Position numbers and translations under genes: made by a program. A stretch of DNA of 8,098 bases, taken from assembly GCA_964353115.1 (NCBI GenBank), contig CAYGUI010000056.1, positions 1-8,098 of the forward strand, written 5' to 3'. The DNA is from CAYGUI01 sp964353115. Lineage in GTDB: Bacteria; Pseudomonadota; Gammaproteobacteria; JAGOUU01. Below, one piece after another: positions 1-6,287 of the stretch; positions within the stretch are counted from its first letter, which is position 1; every line of letters starts with the position of its first letter. The notes under the pieces are model-generated. The model was given only the letters and a program-made list of their open reading frames with translations, was not told the origin of the DNA and ran no database searches.

Positions 1-675
1 GGCGAAAATAAATTTAGCCTAAATAATATAAATTTAGAAATACATAAAGGCCAAAAAATAGCTTTTGTCGGTAGCTCTGGCGCTGGAAAAACTACTTTGG
101 TTGATTTAATTTTAGGGTTATATGAAGATTATTCAGGTGATATTTTAATCGATGGGAAAAAATTAGATAAAAATAATATTTCATCATGGCAAAGTAATGT
201 CGGTTATATTCCACAACAAATTTATTTATTAAATGAAAGTATTAGAGAAAATGTTTCTTTGGAGTTAAATAATGATAAAAAAAATGATACTAAAATCTGG
301 AAAGCTTTAGAGTTAGCGCAATTAAAAGATTTTGTTGAGCAGTTACCGCAAAAACTAGACTGTAAAATTGGAGAAAATGGCGTTAAATTATCTGGTGGTC
401 AACGTCAAAGATTAGGAATAGCCCGTGCTCTTTATAATGATCATGATGTTTTAATTATGGATGAAGCTACTGCTGCTTTAGATAATCAGACAGAAGCAGA
501 ATTTATGGATGCTTTATATAGTGCTTCACGCGATAGAACTGTCATTATGATTGCTCATAGGTTATCGACCATAAAAAATTGTGATGTAATTTATATGCTA
601 GATAAAGGAAGAATAATTTCACAGGGTACTTATAAAGAATTATTTGCTGATAATAAAGAAGTGGAGAATGCTTAA
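1..675 (+). CDS. ABC transporter ATP-binding domain, C-terminal part (polysaccharide/lipid flippase type), 5'-truncated by window edge
   Basis: The reading frame is open from base 1, so the gene begins outside the window; 224 residues are visible. They form nearly a whole nucleotide-binding domain. The Walker A GSSGAGKTT is at nt 70-96, the Q-loop glutamines at 214-219, the LSGGQ signature at 388-402, Walker B VLIMDE with the catalytic Glu at 448-465, and the switch His (IAHRLST) at 556-558. All catalytic motifs are intact. The domain style (FSLNNINLEIHKGQ, ILIDGKKL, LNESIRENV) is that of exporters with a fused N-terminal membrane domain, such as MsbA and PglK. The membrane part would lie to the left; this is known of the family and not seen here. 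A TTG at 97 could be mistaken for a start, but it lies just after Walker A, so it is internal. The stop TAA directly abuts the galU ATG. Context suggests it flips or exports a lipid-linked glycan across the inner membrane; the substrate is inferred. Confidence 0.93.
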   Translation, partial: GENKFSLNNINLEIHKGQKIAFVGSSGAGKTTLVDLILGLYEDYSGDILIDGKKLDKNNISSWQSNVGYIPQQIYLLNESIRENVSLELNNDKKNDTKIWKALELAQLKDFVEQLPQKLDCKIGENGVKLSGGQRQRLGIARALYNDHDVLIMDEATAALDNQTEAEFMDALYSASRDRTVIMIAHRLSTIKNCDVIYMLDKGRIISQGTYKELFADNKEVENA

Positions 676-1572
676 ATGATTAAAACCGCAATATTTCCAG
701 TCGCAGGGCTTGGTACAAGATTTTTACCAGCAACGAAAGCGACCCCAAAAGAAATGTTACCCATTGTTGATAAACCACTTATTCAATATGCCGTTGAAGA
801 AGCTATTACAGCTGGTATAACTAATTTAATTTTTGTGACAAGCAGTACAAAAAGACCAATTGAAGATCATTTTGATAGTAATTTTGAACTTGAATATAAA
901 TTAGAGAATAAAAATAAATTAGATCTTTTAAATAAAGTTAAAAATATTATTCCAGAGAATGTTAGTTGCGTTTATATTCGACAAAAAGAAGCGTTAGGTT
1001 TGGGGCATGCAGTTTTACAAGCTAAAAATATAATTGGAAATAATGCTTTTGCAGTTTTATTGGCAGATGATTTATTAAAAACTAATAAAAATAGCTCATT
1101 GCAAAAAATGATTGCTATGCATAATAAATTTCCCTGCAATATTATTGCACTCGAAAAAGTAGATAAAGAAAAAGTTAGTTCGTATGGGGTAGTTGAAGTT
1201 ACAAGAAAAATAGATAATTTTCATGAAATTTCGAGTATTGTCGAAAAACCTGAAGTTAATAAAGCGCCATCAAATTTAGCAGTTGTTGGAAGATATATTT
1301 TGCAACCAGAAATATTTTCTATTTTAGAAAAGGTTGAAAGAGATAAGTCTGGTGAAATTCAACTTACAAGTGCAATAGCCGAAATTATGCAGTTTCAAAA
1401 AGTTTTTGGATTTGAATTGATCGATAAAAGATATGATTGCGGTAATAAATTAGGCTTTTTAAGAGCTCAAGTTGATTTTGGTTTGGATGATATAGAATGT
1501 AGTGAATTATTTAGATCCTTTCTTTGCGATAAACTTAATAATAAAATTTTGGAAGAAAGTTTGGTATTATGA
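676..1572 (+). CDS. galU: UTP--glucose-1-phosphate uridylyltransferase
   Basis: Cytoplasmic enzyme that makes UDP-glucose from UTP and glucose 1-phosphate, the activated sugar for polysaccharide and LPS synthesis. It has 298 residues, close to the usual bacterial GalU length. The N-terminal nucleotide-binding signature runs from residue 7 (FPVAGLGTRFLPATKATPKE), including the conserved Arg15 and Lys25. The metal/nucleotide Asp pair is LLADD (131-132). VEKP with Lys191 is the sugar-phosphate contact region, and YDCGNKLGF (253-261) is a GalU hallmark that argues against the related RfbA-type thymidylyltransferases. The ATG follows the ABC gene stop with no gap, and a GGAG ribosome site at 663-666, inside the upstream gene, supports this start. 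The end overlaps the glycosyltransferase gene as ATGA. A GalU inside a glycan operon probably supplies that pathway. Whether the genome has a second copy cannot be seen here. Confidence 0.97.
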   Translation: MIKTAIFPVAGLGTRFLPATKATPKEMLPIVDKPLIQYAVEEAITAGITNLIFVTSSTKRPIEDHFDSNFELEYKLENKNKLDLLNKVKNIIPENVSCVYIRQKEALGLGHAVLQAKNIIGNNAFAVLLADDLLKTNKNSSLQKMIAMHNKFPCNIIALEKVDKEKVSSYGVVEVTRKIDNFHEISSIVEKPEVNKAPSNLAVVGRYILQPEIFSILEKVERDKSGEIQLTSAIAEIMQFQKVFGFELIDKRYDCGNKLGFLRAQVDFGLDDIECSELFRSFLCDKLNNKILEESLVL

Positions 1573-2489
1573 TCACATTTATGATCCCTGTATTCAATAG
1601 ATTTGATAAAGCTTGCGAAACTATTGATTCTTTATTAAGCCAAGAAAAAATAAATGATTTTAAAATTTTAATATCAGATGATTTATCAACCGATGGAACA
1701 TATGAAAAGCTAGTTAATAAATATTCAGGTAATGATTTTATACAAATAGTTAGAGTTTCAGAAAAAAAGTGTGTTGGACATAATAGAAATAACTTAATTA
1801 AGCATTTAAATACAGATTATGGAATGTTTATAGATAGTGATGATATTCAAAGTAAGTCATTTGTAAAGCAAATTCAAGAAAACATATTACTTTATGGTGA
1901 TAAATATAAAGCATTAGTTGTAAATATTAATTGGTATAAAAAGAGTAAAAAAATTAATTCATTATCTCAAAAATCGTATGATTTTGGCGAGTATGGTAAA
2001 TGTTTAGGATCATATAATTATATTGTTAAAAAAAGTTATTTAGAAAATACTGAATTCTTAGAAAATATAAAAATTCTTGAAGATGGGATATGGTGTTTTA
2101 AATATTTTTTTGCCTTATGTAATGATGAAATAAAGGAAATACCAGTATTTTATAATTATTATATTGGCTCAGATAATAGTATAGTATCTTTGGTGGAGAA
2201 GGAAGAGGTTTATTTTTCAATTAGTAAATTTTTAGATCATGCTAATAATGTTGAAAGATTTACTTCGCCACAAAGAAAAATGAAGTGCCTTAGTATTATT
2301 ATTTTTTGTTATTACGGAGTGTTAACAGGAAAAATAGAATTTTTTCAAATTGATAAGGTTTTTTTAAAAGAAAATTTTTATAATTTTAAATGGAATTTTA
2401 AGCATCGTTTGTTTTTTTATGTAATTATATATTTAATACAGGGAAATAAAAGCTTAAAAATGTTGAAGTTTTTTGGTAGGTATATATGA
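1569..2489 (+). CDS. Family 2 (GT-A fold) glycosyltransferase
   Basis: 306-residue protein that transfers a sugar from a nucleotide-sugar donor onto a growing glycan at the cytoplasmic face of the membrane. The N-terminal part is a typical GT2 Rossmann-like domain: ITFMIPVFNR (2-11) opens the fold, SDDLSTDGT (36-44) binds the nucleotide, and FIDSDD (87-92) carries the DxD-type metal-binding acidic cluster. ILEDGIW with Glu171-Asp172 matches the position of the usual GT2 catalytic-base ED motif. The C-terminal third is rich in Phe, Tyr, Ile and Lys, with a hydrophobic stretch (LFFYVIIYLIQG) that could lie against the membrane; I see no clear multi-pass segments. The start ATG shares ATGA with the galU stop, and the gene ends in a second ATGA overlap, so translation is probably coupled on both sides. 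Base composition is markedly AT-rich. Donor, acceptor and linkage cannot be predicted. Confidence 0.9.
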   Translation: MITFMIPVFNRFDKACETIDSLLSQEKINDFKILISDDLSTDGTYEKLVNKYSGNDFIQIVRVSEKKCVGHNRNNLIKHLNTDYGMFIDSDDIQSKSFVKQIQENILLYGDKYKALVVNINWYKKSKKINSLSQKSYDFGEYGKCLGSYNYIVKKSYLENTEFLENIKILEDGIWCFKYFFALCNDEIKEIPVFYNYYIGSDNSIVSLVEKEEVYFSISKFLDHANNVERFTSPQRKMKCLSIIIFCYYGVLTGKIEFFQIDKVFLKENFYNFKWNFKHRLFFYVIIYLIQGNKSLKMLKFFGRYI

Positions 2490-3625
2490 AAATAGGAATT
2501 ATGACTTTTTGGTCTAGTAATAATAATTATGGACAGCAGCTTCAAGCGTTGGCATTACAACAATATTTAAAAAATAAAGGTCATTCATCATTTATAATAA
2601 AATACCATTGGTATAAAAAAAAGTCATATATAAAAAAAATAAAAGAAAATAACTATAATTTTTTAATGCTGATTAAATTATTTTGTAGAAAAATAATATC
2701 CTTTTTCTATAAAAAAAATGATGATGCTCGAAATTTTGAAAAATTTAGGGAGAATTATTTTAATTTTAGTGATAAAGAATATTTTTCTTTCGAGAGCCTT
2801 AAAAGAAATCCACCAATTGCTGATATTTATATAACAGGAAGTGATCAAGTTTGGAATGGAGAAATTACATCTTTAGAACCATATTTATTAAATTTTGGAA
2901 ATAAGAATATAAAACGATTTTCTTATGCATCAAGTTTTGGAAAAAATAAGCTGTCGCAGGAAGATAATTTTATTTTTAATAAATATATTCATTTATTTGA
3001 TGGTATCAGCGTTAGAGAAAGAAGTGGTGTTGATATTTGTAAAAATTTTGGGAGTGAAAGTGTAAATTGGGTTGTAGATCCCACTATGCTTTTTAGACGA
3101 GAAAAATGGACTTCAATTTTAAATATCAAAATTACAAATGACTTAGAAAATAATAAGTTTTGTTTTTTGTATTCACTTTTGAGGGGTGAGGATAAAAAAA
3201 TTTTACAATATATGAATAAAAGATCTTTGGGGAATGTAACATATGTTGGTTCAGAAAGTGATTTTAAGGGTAAAGATTTTTTGACAATTAATCAATGGGT
3301 TTCTAGCATAGCTAATGCTTCTTTTGTTATTACAGATTCATTTCATGGAATAATTTTTTGTATTATATTTAATACTAAATTTATTTTTTTAAATAATCTA
3401 AGAAATAGTTCCAGAAATGAGAGGGTTTTTAGTATTTTGGATTATATTAATTTAGCTGATCATATGGTTGATTTTTTAGATGAGAAATATTTTAATTATC
3501 TATTAGCTAAAGATATAGATTGGTGTTATGTAGATACCTTGATTTCTAAATTAAGAAAAGATTCAGAATTGTTTTTATCTAAAGCTTTAGATTCTTCCTT
3601 GATTGATAATAAAATATTTTCTTAA
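2486..3625 (+). CDS. Polysaccharide pyruvyl transferase family protein
   Basis: 379-residue protein matching the polysaccharide pyruvyl transferase family (Pfam PS_pyruv_trans; relatives include CsaB and WcaK), which adds pyruvate ketals from phosphoenolpyruvate to sugars of surface glycans. Visible hallmarks: an N-terminal MKIGIMTFW...NYGQQLQALALQQYL, ITGSDQVWNG (GSDQVW at 118-123), the SYASSFG segment shortly after, SVRERSG, WVVDPTML, and TDSFHGIIF near the C-terminal lobe (DSFHG at 284-288, with the family's conserved His). This two-lobed, GT-B-like arrangement is expected for the family. A Lys/Tyr-rich, poorly conserved insert lies around residues 42-80. The start overlaps the glycosyltransferase stop (ATGA), and GGTAGG at 2475-2480 is a plausible ribosome site. 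Family membership is well supported. Actual ketal transfer is inferred, since many members in glycan loci are uncharacterised. Members of this subtype are often found next to nitroreductase-like genes, as here. Confidence 0.9.
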   Translation: MKIGIMTFWSSNNNYGQQLQALALQQYLKNKGHSSFIIKYHWYKKKSYIKKIKENNYNFLMLIKLFCRKIISFFYKKNDDARNFEKFRENYFNFSDKEYFSFESLKRNPPIADIYITGSDQVWNGEITSLEPYLLNFGNKNIKRFSYASSFGKNKLSQEDNFIFNKYIHLFDGISVRERSGVDICKNFGSESVNWVVDPTMLFRREKWTSILNIKITNDLENNKFCFLYSLLRGEDKKILQYMNKRSLGNVTYVGSESDFKGKDFLTINQWVSSIANASFVITDSFHGIIFCIIFNTKFIFLNNLRNSSRNERVFSILDYINLADHMVDFLDEKYFNYLLAKDIDWCYVDTLISKLRKDSELFLSKALDSSLIDNKIFS

Positions 3626-3628
3626 ATT

Positions 3629-4642
3629 ATGAAAAATTTTCTAAAAGAAATTATTGATAAATTTCCTGTATCTATATTAATTAATTTATATGCCATTTTA
3701 ATGGCGGGAAGAGATTTTTTTTCTGATTATATTCGATTTATAAAATTTTCAGGATCAAATACATTTCGTGTTGATAAAAAAAAAGCAGAATCATATTTAA
3801 TTAAACAGTATCATGTTATAGAAAAAGCCTTATCATTGCCTCATACTAGGATTGGCTTTGGATATAAACAAGTTTTGGATTTAATATCCAAATCTAGGTT
3901 ATATTATAAAAAATTTGGATATTCAGATGTTTTAGAAGCAACGTTGGATAATTTATTTTTATACAAAAATTTTAATCAATCATTAGAGTGTGGCAATATA
4001 AATTCATTACATGAAAATATTCATTCATTATTTAATGAAATTAAAGAATATAATTCTGATTGTTCTAGCTTTAAAGGGGGGGTAAAGCTTAAAAGTAGAG
4101 AAAAAATTTTTTCAGGATCAAAAATTGATTTTGAAAAATTTGTATCACTAAGACACAGCATCAGAGACTTTTCTTCATCTACTGTTAGTGATGAAACTAT
4201 TAAAAAAGCTATTGAGATAGCTTCTTTTTCTCCTTCTGCATGTAACAGACAAGCCTGGAAGGTTTATATTTTTTCAGGAGATAATAAAAATAAAATATTG
4301 CAATACCAAAATGGAAACCGAGGTTTTTCTCAGTCAATCAATAAAGTTGTTTTAATTGTAGGTAAAATTTCTGCTTTTTATTATTCAGAAAGACATCAAG
4401 TTTATATAGATGGTGGAATGTTTAGTATGGTTTTAATTTATGCTCTGCATAGTTTAGGTCTTGGAACTTGTCCTTTAAATACATCATATACAGCAAGTCA
4501 GGATAAAAAATTGAGAAAGTTTTTGAATCTTCCAGTTGATGAAGTTCCTATTATGATGATAGGAATTGGTGCTCTTAAAGATAAATTTTATGTAGCAAAA
4601 TCTGCAAGAAAAAATGTTGAAGAGATAAGCGAATTTATTTAA
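3629..4642 (+). CDS. Nitroreductase-domain protein with an N-terminal extension, polysaccharide-locus type
   Basis: 337 residues in two parts. Residues about 165-337 are a nitroreductase (FMN-dependent oxidoreductase) domain: RHSIRDF (175-181) is the usual FMN-phosphate-binding RxSxR motif, SPSACNRQAW (201-210) is the second flavin-site motif, and a late GGMFSMVLIYALHSLGLGTCPLN helix-turn plus the IMMIGIG strand complete the fold. Residues 1-150 are not part of classic nitroreductases, which are about 180-220 residues. They look mainly helical and hold a compact conserved-looking segment, YHVIEKALSLPHTRIGFG (61-78). A short hydrophobic stretch near residues 13-27 is too weak to call a membrane anchor. 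It lies 3 nt after the pyruvyl transferase gene with no clear ribosome site, so it probably depends on coupling. A G7 run at the domain junction is noted separately. Proteins of this layout recur in glycan clusters, but their substrate is unknown to me; a role in glycan modification is inference. Confidence 0.85.
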   Translation: MKNFLKEIIDKFPVSILINLYAILMAGRDFFSDYIRFIKFSGSNTFRVDKKKAESYLIKQYHVIEKALSLPHTRIGFGYKQVLDLISKSRLYYKKFGYSDVLEATLDNLFLYKNFNQSLECGNINSLHENIHSLFNEIKEYNSDCSSFKGGVKLKSREKIFSGSKIDFEKFVSLRHSIRDFSSSTVSDETIKKAIEIASFSPSACNRQAWKVYIFSGDNKNKILQYQNGNRGFSQSINKVVLIVGKISAFYYSERHQVYIDGGMFSMVLIYALHSLGLGTCPLNTSYTASQDKKLRKFLNLPVDEVPIMMIGIGALKDKFYVAKSARKNVEEISEFI

Positions 4643-4645
4643 CAG

Positions 4646-5434
4646 CTAATAACTAAACCTTCCAACAATCGGCCTATGATCACTATTTTCACCTAACATT
4701 TTGCAGTACTGCTCATCTTCCGTAAATAAAATTTCCGATTCACCATGCCATTCTTTGGCAGCATTGCCGACAAAAATAAAATCTAGAATACTGTTATATC
4801 TTTCATCACATTGACTTGGTAGTAAATGCTTTGGCATGATCCAGCTCATGAGATTATTTTGGGTTATTAAATCAAAACCTAAATCATGCTCACTAATATT
4901 ATATGGAGAAAGATCAAAGTTATAATCTCCAACAGCAATTACTGGATATTGTTGCTCTTTAACCCAGTCATTGATTTGTTGAGCTTGTTGATGACGAGCA
5001 GTGGCTTTTCCTCTATATAGGTGATTAACCATTACTAAGAAAATCTGCTCAGAATCTTTTATTTTAAATTTTGCGACCAAAGGCGCTCGTACACGATGAA
5101 AAGAGTTAATGTAATCTAACTCAATATGCTCTAATAACACTAATTTTGATTCATTATAATAAATTTGTAATTTACTATTTTTAAAGCCAGTAGTGCCATG
5201 AATACTATTATACTGTTGCCCTAAAACTTCACCCACTGGATCAATCCAATTTTCAGTAGATTCTTCTAGTGCCCAAATATCAATATCTTGAATCTTTTTC
5301 ATCTGACGAGCTATTTTAGTAGGCTTCGTTACAGCTGAATTTACATTAAAAGCAGCGATTGAAAGAGTTTGGGAAAAAGTAATATTTAAGTAGGACAGTA
5401 TTGTTATGAGAACTACACTAGTAAGCTTCTTCAT
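4646..5434 (-). CDS. Secreted endonuclease/exonuclease/phosphatase (DNase I-like) family protein
   Basis: 262 residues with a cleavable-looking Sec signal: MKK, hydrophobic core VVLITILSYL, then a probable cut near TFS-Q (21/22), placing the mature protein in the periplasm or outside. The rest is an EEP-fold metal-dependent hydrolase with its active-site set intact: FNVN (29-32), ALEE with Glu58 as metal ligand, VNHLYRG with His138, GDYN (Asp170, Asn172), LDFIFVG with Asp218, and the terminal SDHRP (Asp252-His253). Cys209 and Cys244 could form a disulfide after export. This fold cleaves phosphodiesters in DNA or RNA, or phosphoesters in lipids and inositol phosphates. The DFIFV and SDHRP pattern fits a nuclease best, but the substrate is not certain. 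The gene stands alone, converges on the glycan operon and diverges from queH. No in-frame ATG, GTG or TTG lies just upstream; the nearest AAGGA is about 21 nt from the ATG, so initiation may be weak or use no canonical ribosome site. Confidence 0.88.
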   Translation of the reverse strand: MKKLTSVVLITILSYLNITFSQTLSIAAFNVNSAVTKPTKIARQMKKIQDIDIWALEESTENWIDPVGEVLGQQYNSIHGTTGFKNSKLQIYYNESKLVLLEHIELDYINSFHRVRAPLVAKFKIKDSEQIFLVMVNHLYRGKATARHQQAQQINDWVKEQQYPVIAVGDYNFDLSPYNISEHDLGFDLITQNNLMSWIMPKHLLPSQCDERYNSILDFIFVGNAAKEWHGESEILFTEDEQYCKMLGENSDHRPIVGRFSY

Positions 5435-5470
5435 TGAATTAGTTATAGTTTTTATTCCTTTGATGCCTTT

Positions 5471-5499
5471 AGTATAGTCTATTTTGGAACTGATCGTAA
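5471..5499 (-). promoter_or_regulatory. Candidate sigma70-type promoter of the nuclease gene
   Basis: Read on the minus strand, TTACGA (5499-5494, 3 of 6 to the -35 consensus) is followed after 17 bp by TATACT (5476-5471, 5 of 6 to the -10 consensus). Transcription would start near 5464, leaving a leader of about 30 nt before the ATG at 5434. The spacing is ideal but the -35 is poor, and in DNA this AT-rich chance matches are common. The inverted repeat at 5510-5540 sits about 10 bp upstream of the -35. Confidence 0.4.
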
Positions 5500-5509
5500 T
5501 TATTTTTAT

Positions 5510-5540
5510 CCAGTAAGTATTAAATTTTGCTACTTACTGG
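5510..5540. repeat. Perfect 10-bp inverted repeat with 11-nt loop (operator or terminator hairpin)
   Basis: CCAGTAAGTA (5510-5519) and TACTTACTGG (5531-5540) are exact reverse complements around an 11-nt AT-rich spacer. In the + direction the stem is followed by CATTTTAATT, a weak U-tract; in the - direction it is followed by A-rich sequence. It lies between two divergent genes, where an end-of-gene terminator is not expected, so it may be a protein-binding site. Alternatively it may be the terminator of + strand transcripts running through from the glycan operon. The stem has 4 G-C pairs of 10, moderate strength. Confidence 0.6.
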
Positions 5541-5601
5541 CATTTTAATTACATTTAATATACATCTATATATACAATACAATATGTTACTGTAGACAAT
5601 A

Positions 5602-5610
5602 TGATATAAT
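5602..5610 (+). promoter_or_regulatory. Extended -10 promoter element of queH-prfC
   Basis: TGATATAAT is a perfect extended -10 (TGnTATAAT). It ends 26 nt before the queH ATG, giving a predicted start near 5617 and a leader of about 20 nt. No good -35 sits 16-18 bp upstream, which is tolerated in extended -10 promoters, and the upstream 60 bp are strongly AT-rich. The leader is too short for a riboswitch, including a preQ1-type one. Confidence 0.6.
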
Positions 5611-5636
5611 TCAGAGTTTTAAATTTAGAACAAATT

Positions 5637-6287
5637 ATGACTGCAAATCGCCAAAAATTAACCCTGCCAGAGGGTCACGAAAAGCTATTGCTACATTCAT
5701 GCTGCGCGCCGTGCTCAGGTGAAGTCATGGAGGCCTTGTATTATTCTGGCATAGATTATGAAATTTTCTTCTATAATCCAAACATTCACCCCAAAAAAGA
5801 ATATGAAATTCGCAAAGATGAAAATAAGCGCTTTGCTGATAAGCATAATATAAAATTTATCGATGCTGATTATGATCGCGATGAGTGGTTTCGCCGTGCC
5901 AAAGGTATGGAATGGGAGCCAGAGCGTGGTATTCGTTGCACTATGTGCTTTGATATGCGCTTTGATCGAACAGCTTTATATGCTCATGAAAATAATATTA
6001 GCCTTATATCAAGTTCTCTTGGTATTTCGCGCTGGAAAAATATGGAGCAAATTAATGATTGTGGTATTCGTGCTGCTAATAAATATCCTGGAATAGAATA
6101 CTGGACTTATAACTGGCGTAAGCAGGGTGGCTCGGCACGGATGATCGATATTTCTAAACGCGAAGAATTTTATATGCAAGAATATTGCGGCTGTGTTTAT
6201 TCTTTTCGAGATACTAACTCTTGGCGTATGCAAAATGGCCGCGAAAAGATAGAGTTAGGTGTTAAGTATTATAAAAAAGAAAATTAA
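5637..6287 (+). CDS. queH: Epoxyqueuosine reductase QueH (DUF208 family)
   Basis: Catalyses the last step of queuosine synthesis, reducing epoxyqueuosine to queuosine at wobble position 34 of GUN-anticodon tRNAs (Tyr, His, Asn, Asp). It is the non-homologous replacement for cobalamin-dependent QueG. The 216-residue length and motifs fit QueH throughout: LLHSCCAPCSG with Cys22, Cys23 and Cys26; FYNPNIHPKKEYEIRK; the IRCTMCFDMRF segment with Cys101 and Cys104; SSSLGISRWKN; and the C-terminal QEYCGC with Cys184 and Cys186. These paired cysteines are the expected iron-sulfur/iron ligands. The ATG lies behind a good extended -10 but lacks a clear ribosome site (AT-rich leader). The stop overlaps the prfC start as TAATG. 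Sampled GC is higher than in the glycan genes (about 43% in the 60 bases from 5641), as expected for a resident core gene. Other queuosine genes are not in this window. Confidence 0.95.
   Translation: MTANRQKLTLPEGHEKLLLHSCCAPCSGEVMEALYYSGIDYEIFFYNPNIHPKKEYEIRKDENKRFADKHNIKFIDADYDRDEWFRRAKGMEWEPERGIRCTMCFDMRFDRTALYAHENNISLISSSLGISRWKNMEQINDCGIRAANKYPGIEYWTYNWRKQGGSARMIDISKREEFYMQEYCGCVYSFRDTNSWRMQNGREKIELGVKYYKKEN

Noticed and set aside
97..675. ABC gene starting at TTG 97
   Set aside because: The frame is open from base 1 and the Walker A motif lies upstream of this codon, so it is an internal Leu codon of a truncated gene.
3776..3784. A9 run (and T8 at 3715-3722, A8 at 2615-2622 and 2632-2639) as phase-variation sites
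   Set aside because: A and T runs of this length are expected by chance in DNA this AT-rich; only the G run stands out.
4703..4712. Palindrome GCAGTACTGC as terminator or operator
   Set aside because: It has no loop and no T-run, and falls inside the nuclease coding sequence near its catalytic C-terminal motif, so it is best explained by codons.
5611..5636. preQ1 riboswitch upstream of queH
   Set aside because: The predicted leader is only about 20 nt with no stem-loop, and queH is a late-pathway enzyme not usually controlled that way.
5863..6096. Small hydrophobic + strand ORF within queH
   Set aside because: It lies wholly in another frame of a well-supported gene and shows no ribosome site or family pattern.
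6009..6233. Minus-strand ORF opposite queH
   Set aside because: Shadow frame of queH with no recognisable motif or start signal.
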